NCBI RefSeq assembly: GCF_031846485.1
Contig: NZ_JAVRHQ010000025.1
Span: 1 to 64,000 of the forward strand
DNA from: Autumnicola tepida
GTDB taxonomy: Bacteria; Bacteroidota; Bacteroidia; Flavobacteriales; Flavobacteriaceae
Reading direction: 5' to 3'
DNA: 64,000 nucleotides
Shown here: positions 33,841-45,800 of the stretch, one piece after another
Layout of the letters: every line of letters starts with the position of its first letter
How positions within the stretch are numbered: position 1 is the first letter of the stretch
Translations under genes and position numbers: made by a program
The notes under the pieces: model-generated
The model's database searches: none
What the model saw: the letters and a program-made list of their open reading frames with translations, nothing else
What the model was told of the DNA's origin: nothing

Positions 33841-36800
33841 ATGGAAAAAAACTACTACTGCAGAATATCTGCTAAACTCTTTACATGCTTATTTTTACTG
33901 CTGCTCTCTTTTGCAGGTGGTACAAATTTGCAGGCTCAGGTAAGAAAAAGCTTTACCCAGCGTACCTCCTCCTACACTCCTACCAGGAAAATCTATAATA
34001 TTCACGGAGATTTTGCCATGATCGGGAACACCAACATGACGCTCCAGTATTATGATGAAGACAGGAACAACAGTAACAACGGGATGGTGCTTGTGGATAG
34101 GGACAATGACCCCCGTACCGATAATTCTTCCCGGGCAGAGTTAAAATTTTCCTCGGAAAATGATGCCAATCAGGAATGTTCCCATATTGTTTATGCAGGT
34201 TTGTACTGGACCGGAAGGACTAAAAACAATATAGACAATTACAATAATGATGATATAATCAACACGAATAGACAAGCTGTAAAGTTTAAGATTCCTAATG
34301 GTTCTTATCAGGAGGTTACAGCTAATTCATCAGACATTCTTTTCCCCGGAGATGATAATATGTACGTGGCCTATGCTGAAGTCACAGATTATGTAAGAGC
34401 TGGGGGAACCGGGGACTACTGGGTTGCCAACATGGCTTTATCTGAAGGAAACGGTGGGGCAACCGGCTATTACGGTGGCTGGGGAATGGTAGTGATCTAC
34501 GAGAATTCAAAAATGGACCTTCGTGATATTACCGTTTTTGACGGCTATGCTTATGTGGAGGGCAATGCTGTTAGAGATTATGAAATTCCTATTTCCGGGT
34601 TTAACACTGCGCAAAATGGTGATGTGAACATGAAATTAGGCCTTATGGCCGGCGAGGGTGACCGCGGAATTAGCGGCGATTATTTCCAGATTCAGAAGAA
34701 TAGCGATGGGAACTGGTTAAGCCTCAGGCATGATAACAATTCATATAACAACTTCTTTAATTCTTCAATAGAAACTGGTGCCTCAAGAAACCCTAATCTT
34801 GTAAATAATACCGGGCTGGACATTAGCATGTTCAATGTTCCCAATGAAAATAACCAGGTAATAGCCAATAACCAGTCTTCAACTAAATTCCGCTACGGCT
34901 CCACGCAGGATACCTATGTTATTTTTAATATGGTCATGTCTGTAGATGCCTATGCACCAAATATTGAAGGCGTAAGCTCTGTAGAACAAATTAATAACCA
35001 GAGTGTTTCTACACCTTATTCCGGCCTTCCGGGAGACGAAATCACCTACAAGGTCGAAATCAGAAATAAGGGAAATGAACCTATAGAAAATGCCAGACTG
35101 GTAATTCCTGTTGCTTATAATCTGGATTATCTGAATAACTCTGCCGAAAAGAATATCTATTATTCCCCTTCGCCTTCCCCCAACAATGTAACTTACGATC
35201 CATCGCTGGGAGCTACAGGTTCAGTGGTTTGGGAAATAGGAACACTTCCTGTGGCAGAGAATAATAATACCGTACTTGCAGATATCACCCTTTCTTTCAG
35301 AATAACTGAAGACTGTACCATTCTTAAGAATTCCAGCTGTGGCGATGGCTACAATATTATTTTTAACGGAAACCTTAGCGGAAAAGGGCAAATTACAGGT
35401 ATTGATGTCAACAATAAAGATCTTATACAAGGTTACCGGGATAATGGCTCATGCGATGGCGAACCTATTACTACTCCGCTAAGCGTAGCCATTGATGCCA
35501 CACAATATATTGCAGAGCACTGCGGAGATACACCAGACGAGAGTGTATTTGTATATTGCAACCGGGAAAATGGCATTCCAATTACCGATATTAATTCGGC
35601 ATTCCCTCAGGGAAGCCGGTTTTATAATGAGTTTCCGCTAACTTCAGCTTCAGTGGAATATAACATCAACAATCCTTTCCCCAACGTTTCTGCCGAATAT
35701 TACGCGGTACTTCCGGGAGCTCAGAATTGTTACATTCCGTTTCAGATTGAAGTAAATTCTGTTACTTCTGTACCCGAAACTGAAAATATTGAATATTGCC
35801 TTAATGCTGAAGCTGAGCCTTTAACCGCCAGGCCTACGAATCCTGAATACCAGTTGTATTATTATTCTTCTGAAAATGCTGTTCCGCAACAATCTATTAC
35901 TCCTAATACTTCTGAAGCAGGTATCTTTACTTATTACGTTGCAGAAGGAGCTTCAAACAGCTGCATCAGTCCGAATAAAGCGGCTATAACTGTTAATGTG
36001 ATAGCTAATCCTGAAGCTTCGGTGGAGCAACAATCTACCTGTGAAGATCCTTTTGGAGTAATTGCTGTTGAAAATGCTTCCGCCGGAATCACTTATGCAC
36101 TTTTAAATGAAAATGGCTCGGCTACTAATTATGAATACCAAAACGGGTATTTTAGAAATGTTGCGCCTGGAACTTACCAGGTTGAGGCTTCAAATATTGA
36201 ATGTAAGCCGGTTTCTGCAAGCCTGACTATAGAAGAAAATGAAGGTTTACCTGAAGCTCCGGTAATAAGCGTTTCTCAGCAAACAAACTGCGAAACCGCC
36301 ACCGGAACGATTGCGGTTGCAAATATTGAAAACGGGCTTTCTTATATATTGCTTGACGCCGAAGGGGAAGCTACAGGAATTAGCCTGGAAAACGGCAATT
36401 TTAATAATGTAGCTCCGGGAACATACAGCGTTAAAGTTTCTAACGAAACATGTGAAGCTATTTCCGGAACTGTTACTATCGAAGCACAACCTGAAACTCC
36501 TGCTGCACCTGTGGTTGCTGAAATTACTCAGCCAACTTGTGCAGTTGCTACAGGATCTTTTACTCTAAACACTGCGGAAGGATTTACTTATAGCATTGAC
36601 GGAAACAATTTCCAGCTAAACGGAACTTTTAACGGACTTGCTGCAGGAACATATTCCGTAATTGCCAAAAATGAAGATGGATGTATTTCTGAAGCGACCT
36701 CTGTAACTATCGAAACACAACCCGAAACTCCTGCCGCGCCTGTCGTAGCTGAAACTGTTCAGCCAACTTGTGCTCTTGCAACCGGTTCTTTCACTCTAAA

Positions 36801-39800
36801 CACTGCGGAAGGTTTTACCTATAGCATTGACGGAAACAATTTCCAAAGCAACGGTACTTTCAACGGACTTGCTGCCGGAACTTATTCCGTAACTGCCAAA
36901 AACGAGGATGGATGTATTTCTGAAGCGACTTCAGTAACTATCGAAGCACAACCTGAAACTCCTGCCGCGCCGGTGGTTGCTGAAACTACTCAGCCAACCT
37001 GCGATCTGGCAACCGGAACTTTCACTGTAAACACTGCGGAAGGTTTTACTTATAGCATCGACGGAAATACCTTCCAAAGCAATGGAACTTTCAGCGGACT
37101 TATCGCCGGAACATATTCCGTAATTGCCAAAAATGAAGATGGATGTATTTCTGAAGCGACTTCAGTAATTATTGAAGCACAACCGGAAACTCCTGCCGCC
37201 CCTGTGGTTGCTGAAACCACTCAGCCAACCTGTGATGTTGCAACCGGAGCTTTCACTCTAAACACTGCGGAAGGTTTTACCTATAGTATTGACGGAAATA
37301 ATTTCCAAAGCAATGGAACTTTCAGCGGACTTGCTGCCGGAACATATTCCGTAATTGCCAAAAATGAAGATGGGTGTGTTTCTGAAGCGACTTCAGTAAC
37401 CATAGAAGCACAACCCAAAACTCCTGCCGCGCCTGTTGTAGCTGAAACAGTTCAGCCAACTTGTTCGGTTGCTACAGGATCTTTCAGCATTAACATTTCG
37501 GAAGGATTTACTTATAGCATCGACGGAAACAACTTCCAAAACAATGGAACTTTTAGCGGACTTGCTGCCGGAACATATTCCGTAATTGCCAAAAATGAAG
37601 ATGGATGTATTTCTGAAGCGACTTCAGTAATTATCGAATCTCAACCGGAAACTCCTGCTGCGCCTGTTGTTGCTGAAATTACTCAGCCAACTTGTGCAGT
37701 TGCTACAGGATCTTTTACTCTAAACACTGCGGAAGGTTTTACCTATAGCATCGACGGAAATAGTTTCCAAAGCAATGGAACTTTCAGCGGACTTGCTGCA
37801 GGAACCTACACTGTAATTGCCAAAAATGAAGATGGATGTGTTTCTGAAGCGATTTCTGTCACTATCGAATCTCAACCAGAAACTCCTGCTGCACCAGTAG
37901 TTGCTGAAATTACTCAGCCAACCTGTGCTGTGGCAACTGGTTCTTTAAGTTTAAATGCTGTTGCTGGATTCACTTACAGCATCGATGGAAATAGCTTTCA
38001 GGCAAACGGAACTTTCAATGGACTTACTGCCGGAACATATACTGTAATTGCCAAAAATGAAGATGGATGTATTTCTGAAACTACTGTTGTTACCATTGAA
38101 GCACAACCGGAAACTCCTGCCGCTCCTGTGGTTGCTGAAATTACCCAGCCAACATGTACTGTTGCTACCGGATCTTTCAGCATCAATACTGCGGAAGGAT
38201 TGTCCTACAGCATTGACGGGAACAATTTCCAGTTGGCTGGAAACTTTAGCGGACTAGCCGCCGGAACTTATTCCGTAATTGCAAAAAATGAGGATGGATG
38301 TATTTCTGAAGCCACTTCAGTTACGATTGAAGCACAGCCTGAAACTCCGGCCGCGCCTGTGGTAGCTGAAATCATTCAGCCAACCTGTAATCTTGCAACC
38401 GGTTCTTTTAGCATAAACACTGCGGAAGGCTCTACCTACAGCATCGACGGGAACAATTTCCAAAGCAATGCAACTTTCAGCGGGCTAGCCGCCGGAACTT
38501 ATTCCGTAATTGCCAAAAATGAAGATGGATGTATTTCTGAAACTACTGTTGTTACCATTGAAGCACAACCCGAAACTCCTGCTGCGCCTGTGATTGCTGA
38601 AGTTACTCAGCCGACCTGTGATATTGCAACCGGAGCTTTTAGCATAAACACTGTTGAAGGATTTACTTATAGTATTGATGGAAATAATTTCCAAAGCAAT
38701 GGAACTTTCAGCGGATTTGCTGCCGGAACATATTCTGTAATTGCCAAAAATGAAGATGGATGTACTTCTGAAGCGACTTCAGTAACTATCGAATCTCAAC
38801 CTGAAACTCCTGCCGCGCCTGTTGTCGCTGAAACTGTTCAGCCGACCTGTGATCTTGCAACCGGAGCTTTCACTCTAAACACTACAGAAGGTTTTACTTA
38901 TAGCATCGACGGAAATAATTTCCAAAGCAATGGAACTTTTAGCGGACTTGCTGCAGGAACATATTCCGTAATTGCCAAAAACGAAGACGGATGTATTTCC
39001 GAAGCGACTTCGGTAACTATCGAAAACCAGCCTGAAACTCCTGCTGCGCCTGTTGTCGCTGAAACTGTTCAGCCGACCTGTGATCTTGCAACCGGAGCTT
39101 TCACTGTAAACACTGTTGAAGGTTTTACTTATAGTATTGATGGTCAAAATTTCCAAAGCAATGGAACTTTCAGCGGACTTGCTGCCGGAACATATACAAT
39201 AACTGCCAAAAATGAAGATGGATGTATTTCTGAAGCCACTTCAGTTACGATTGAAGCGCAGCCAGAAACTCCTGCCGCTCCTGTTGTTGCTGAAACCACT
39301 CAGCCAACCTGTGATGTTGCAACCGGAGCTTTCACTCTAAACACTACGGAAGGTTTTACTTATAGCATCGACGGAAATAACTTCCAAAGCAATGGGACTT
39401 TTAGCGGACTTGCTGCAGGAACATATTCCGTAATTGCCAAAAACGAAGACGGGTGTATTTCTGAAGCTACTTCAGTTACAATCGAAAGTCAGCCGGAAAC
39501 TCCTGCCGCGCCTGTTGTCGCTGAAACTGTTCAGCCAACTTGTGCTCTTGCAACCGGTTCTTTCACTCTAAACACTGCGGAAGGATTTACTTACAGTATC
39601 GACGGGAACAATTTCCAGAGCAATGGAACTTTTAGCGGACTTGCTGCCGGAACATATTCCATAATTGCCAAAAATGTAGACGGATGTATTTCTGAAGCGA
39701 CTGCAATCACCATTGAAGCACAACCGGAAACTCCTGCCGCGCCTGTCGTAGGTGAAATTGTTCAGCCAACTTGTGAACTTGCAACCGGAGCTTTTAGCAT

Positions 39801-42800
39801 AAACACTGTTGAAGGTTTTACTTATAGTATTGATGGAAATAACTTCCAAAGTAATGCAACTTTCAGCGGACTTATCGGCGGAACATATTCCGTAATTGCC
39901 AAAAATGAAGATGGATGTACTTCTGAAGCGACTTCAGTTACGATTGAAGCGCAGCCAGAAACTCCTGCCGCTCCTGTGGTTGCTGAAATTACCCAGCCAA
40001 CTTGTGCAGTTGCTACAGGATCTTTCAGCATAAACACTGTTGAAGGTTTTACTTATAGCATCGACGGAAATAACTTCCAAAGTAATGCAACTTTCAGCGG
40101 ACTTATCGCAGGAACATATACAATAACTGCCAAAAATGAAGATGGATGTGTTTCTGAAGCTACTTCGGTAACTATCGAATCTCAACCTGAAACTCCTGCA
40201 CAACCTGAAATTATTTCTATCAGCAGTACACTTTGCGGAAAAAGCAACGGAGAACTACAGATTGCAATTGAAAATGGATTGACTTATACTTTGGCAAATT
40301 CCGAAGAAGAGTTTACCCACAGCAATGGAATTTTTGCTGCCCTTCCTTCAGGAACATATCAGTTAACCGTCAGCAATGGAGATGGAGATTGTCAGGAGGT
40401 TGTGAATATTACTATTCCTTCTGAAGATGACAATATCGATCCAACCATTATTACATGTGCTCCTGATATGGTTGAAATAGCTGCAGATAATGGTAGTTGT
40501 GAGGCTTCAAATATCGATCTTGGGCTCCCAACTGCAACAGACAATTGTACTGCTGAAGCAGAATTAATTGTTACGAATGATGCTCCTGAAGTTTTTGAAA
40601 AAGGTCAAACCATCGTAACATGGACGGTTACTGATGCTGCCGGAAATTTCGCGACATGCACTCAAACCGTGAATGTGATAGACACTCAGGCGCCGGAAAT
40701 TGAAGAAATGGATGATATCATTGTTTCCACAGATGAAAATATTTGTGGTGCAACCGTTTCTTACGAAACACCATCGGCTACCGATAATTGTGAAATTGAA
40801 AGCGTAACCCTTACCGAAGGTTTGGCTTCCGGGGAAGAGTTTCCGACAGGAACCACTACGGTAACTTATACCGCTACCGATAATAATGGTAATACAGCCA
40901 CCACTACTTTCACTGTAACTGTGGAAGACAATGAGGATCCTGTGATTGCTTGTCAGGATAACATTATTGTTTCTACTGAAGAAAATGAATCCTTTGCTGT
41001 GGTTGACTTTGAAGATGCTACTGCAACTGATAACTGTTCGGTTACTGTGGAACAAACTGCTGGCCCTGCTTCAGGTTCGCAGTTCCCGGTTGGCACAACA
41101 ACAATCACTTACACCGCAACTGACGGTTCCGGAAATACTGCCCAGTGTAGCTTTACCGTGACTGTTGAAGACGAGGAAGCTCCTGAGCTCACCTGTCCTT
41201 CTGATATTGCTGAAAATGCAGATGCCGATATTTGTGGTGCCGTGGTTACCTTTGAAACACCGCAAGCTATAGACAACGGCGGAAATGTTTCCGTAGAACA
41301 AATTGCTGGTCCTGTTTCAGGAGAAGTATTTCCTGTGGGAGTTACTACTGTAACATTTACCGTGACTGATGAGGCTGGGAACACTGCCGTGTGCAGCTTT
41401 ACCGTAACCATCACCGATGACCAGGCGCCGGTAATTGAAGAAATGGATGATATTGTTGTTGATACTGATGAAAATATTTGTGGTGCAATCGTTTCTTACG
41501 AAACACCATCGGCTACCGATAATTGTGGAATTGACAGCATCGAACTTACCGAAGGTTTGGCTTCCGGGGAAGAGTTTCCAACAGGAACCACAACGGTAAC
41601 TTATACCGCTACCGATAATAATGGTAATACCGCCACCACTACTTTCACTGTTACTGTGGAAGACAATGAGGATCCGGTGATTGTTTGTCAGGATAATATC
41701 ATTGTTTCCACTGAAGAAGGACAATCTTATGCTGTAGTAGATTTTGAAGACGCTACCGCGAATGATAACTGTTCGGTTACTGTGGAACAAACCGCCGGGC
41801 CTGCTTCAGGTTCGCAGTTCCCGGTTGGAACAACAACAATAACTTACACCGCTACTGATGGTGCTGGGAATACCGCAGAATGTAGCTTTACCATAACTGT
41901 GGAAGACGAGGAAGCTCCAGAGCTCACCTGTCCTTCTGATATTGCTGAAAATGCAGATGCCGATATTTGTGGTGCCGTGGTTACCTTTGAAACACCGCAA
42001 GCTATAGACAACGGCGGAAATGTTTCCGTAGAACAAACCGAAGGGCCTGCTTCAGGAGAAGTATTCCCTGTGGGAACTACTACTGTGACTTTCACTGTAA
42101 CTGATGAAGCAGGAAACACTGCCGTGTGCAGCTTTAGCGTCACCATCACCGATGACCAGGCGCCGGTAATTGAAGAAATGGATGATATTCTAGTTTCCAC
42201 AGATGAAAATATTTGTGGTGCAATCGTTTCTTACGAAACACCATCGGCTACCGATAATTGTGAAATTGACAGCATCGAACTTACCGAAGGTTTGGCTTCC
42301 GGGGAAGAATTTCCAACAGGAACAACTACGATAACTTATACCGCTACCGATAATTCAGGAAATAATGCAACTACTTCTTTCACTGTGACCGTGGAAGACA
42401 ATGAGGATCCGGTGATTGTTTGTCAGGATAATATCATTGTTTCTACTGAAGAAAATGAATCTTATGCAATAGTTGACTTTGAAGACGCTACTGCAACTGA
42501 TAATTGTTCTGTTACTGTGGAACAAACCGCCGGCCCTGCTTCTGGTTCGCAGTTCCCGGTTGGTACAACCACAATTACTTACACCGCAACTGATGGTGCT
42601 GGGAATACCGCAGAATGTAGCTTTACTGTGACTGTCGAAGATGAGGAAGCTCCTGAGCTGACTTGCCCTTCTGATATTTCTCAAAGCGCAGATGCGGATA
42701 TCTGTGGCGCTGTGGTGGAATTTGAAACGCCTTCAGCCGTGGACAACGGCGGAAGTGTTTCCGTAGAACAAACTGCTGGCCCTGCTTCAGGAGAAGTATT

Positions 42801-45800
42801 CCCGGTGGGAGTTACTACTGTAACATTTACCGTGACCGATGAAGCCGGAAACACTGCTGTGTGCAGCTTTACCGTAACTATCACTGATGACCAGGCACCG
42901 GTAATTGAAGAAATGGATAACATTGTTGTTCCCACAGATGAAAATTCTTGTGGTGCAATTGTAAATTATGAATCACCATCGGCTACCGATAATTGTGAAA
43001 TTGAAAACGTAACCCTTACCGAAGGTTTGGCTTCCGGGGAAGAATTTCCGACAGGAACAACAACGGTGACTTATACTGCTACCGATAATAATGGTAATAC
43101 CGCCACTACTACTTTCAGCGTAACTGTGGAAGACAATGAGGATCCTGTGATTGCTTGTCAGGATAATATCATTGTCTCTACTGAAGAAAATGAATCTTAT
43201 GCAATAGTTGACTTTGAAGATGCTACTGCAACCGATAACTGTTCGGTTACTGTGGAACAAACCGCTGGTCCTGCTTCAGGTTCGCAGTTCCCGGTTGGTA
43301 CAACAACAATTACCTACACCGCAACTGACGGTTCCGGAAATACTGCGGAATGTAGTTTTACTGTGACTGTCGAAGATGAGGAAGCTCCTGAACTAACTTG
43401 TCCTTCTGATATTGCTGAAAATGCAGATGCCGATATTTGTGGTGCCGTGGTTACCTTTGAAACACCCGAAGCTGTGGACAACGGCGGAAGTGTTTCCGTA
43501 GAACAAACTGCTGGTCCTGCTTCAGGAGAAGTATTTCCTGTGGGAGTTACTACTGTAACATTTACCGTGACAGATGAGGCCGGAAACACTGCCGTATGCA
43601 GCTTTAGCGTAACCATCACCGATGATCAGGCACCGGTAATTGAAAAAATGGAAAATATCATTGTTTCCACAGATGAAAATTCTTGTGGTGCAATTGTAAA
43701 TTATGAATCACCATCGGCTACTGATAATTGTGGAATTGACAGCATCGAACTTACCGAAGGTTTAGCTTCCGGGGAAGAATTCCCAACAGGAACAACTACG
43801 GTGACTTATACCGCTACCGATAATGCAGGTAATACTGCCACCACTACTTTTACTGTAACTGTGGAAGACAACGAGGATCCGGTAATTGTTTGTCAGGATA
43901 ATATCACCGTTTCTACTGAAGAAAACGAATCTTATGCAATAGTTGATTTCGAAGATGCTACTGCAACTGATAATTGTTCTGTTACTGTGGAACAAACCGC
44001 CGGCCCTGCTTCTGGTTCGCAGTTCCCGGTTGGTACAACCACAATCACTTATACCGCAACTGATGGTTCCGGCAATACTGCCCAGTGTAGCTTTACCGTG
44101 ACTGTCGAAGACGAGGAAGTTCCTGAATTAACTTGTCCTTCTGATATTGAACAAAGCGCAGATGCGGATATTTGTGGTGCCGTTGTTGAATTTGAAATGC
44201 CTTCAGCTGTAGATAATGGCGGAACTGTTTCCGTAGAACAAACTGCTGGCCCTGCTTCAGGAGAAATATTCCCTGTAGGCGTAACAACAGTGGAATTCAC
44301 TGTTACCGATGAAGCCGGAAATACTGCCGTGTGCAGCTTTACCGTAACCATCACCGATGACCAGGCGCCGGAAATTGAAGAAATGGATGATATTGTAGTT
44401 GATACTGATGCTGACAACTGTGGTGCAATTGTGAATTACGAAGCACCATCGGCTACCGATAATTGTGGAATTGAAAGCATCGAACTTACTGAAGGTTTGG
44501 CTCCTGGTTCAGAATTTCCAACAGGAACAACTACGGTAACTTATACCGCTACCGATAATAATGGCAATACCGCCACCACTACTTTCACTGTAACCGTGGA
44601 AGACAACGAAGCGCCGGTAATTGTTTGTCAGGATAATATCACCGTTTCTACTGAAGAAAACGAATCCTTTGCTGTGGTTGACTTTGAAGATGCTACCGCT
44701 ACCGATAACTGTGAAGTAACTGTGGAACAAACTGCTGGCCCTGCTTCAGGTTCGCAGTTCCCGGTTGGTACAACTACAATTACTTACACCGCTACTGATG
44801 GTGCTGGTAACACTGCCCAGTGTAGCTTTACCGTGACTGTCGAAGATGAGGAAGCTCCTGAGCTGACTTGCCCTTCTGATATTGAACAAAGCGCAGATGC
44901 GGATATTTGTGGTGCCGTGGTTACATTCCAAACTCCGCAAGCTGTGGACAACGGCGGAACTGTTTCCGTGGAACAAACTGCTGGCCCTGCTTCAGGAGAA
45001 ATATTCCCTGTAGGCGTAACAACAGTGGAATTCACTGTTACCGATGAAGCCGGAAATACTGCTGTGTGCAGCTTTAGCGTCACCATCACCGATGACCAGG
45101 CACCGGTAATTGAAGAAATGGATGATATTGTAGTTTCCACAGATGAAAATTCTTGTGGTGCAATTGTTTCTTACGAAACACCATCGGCTACCGATAATTG
45201 TGGAATTGAAAGCATCGAACTTACCGAAGGTTTAGCTTCCGGCGAAGAGTTTCCAACAGGAAGAACTACCGTAACTTATACCGCTACCGATAATGCAGGT
45301 AATACCGCTACCACTACTTTCAGCGTAACTGTGGAAGACAATGAGGATCCGGTGATTGTTTGTCAGAATAACATTATAGTTTCTACTGAAGAAAACGAAT
45401 CCTTTGCTGTGGTAGATTTTGAAGATGCTACCGCAACTGATAACTGTTCGGTTACTGTGGAACAGACTGCTGGTCCTGCTTCAGGTTCGCAGTTCCCGGC
45501 TGGTACAACCATAATCACTTATACCGCTACTGACGGTTCCGGAAATACTGCCCAGTGTAGCTTTACCGTGACTGTGGAAGAGGAACCCGACACTACTCCT
45601 CCTGCTCCGGAAGCACCGATTGTTACTACTATTGAAGCCACCTGTGCAGAACCAGGAATTATTCTTGTTGATGTTGTGGAAGGTCTTACCTATAGTATCG
45701 ATGGTGAAAATTATCAGACCAGCGGAACTTTTAACGAAGTGGCACCTGGAACTTACAATGTAACTGCAAGAGATGAATTCGGGCAAATTTCCGAAGCAAC

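Noticed and set aside
36487..40182. Tandem array considered as CRISPR or satellite DNA
   Set aside because: The 231-bp unit is in frame, has no spacers and encodes a continuous secreted protein.
40564..45140. Many long minus-strand open frames (up to 163 residues) inside the giant gene
   Set aside because: They recur with the 735-bp period as mirror images of the HYR modules; repeated codon bias leaves the other strand open. No starts or families support them.
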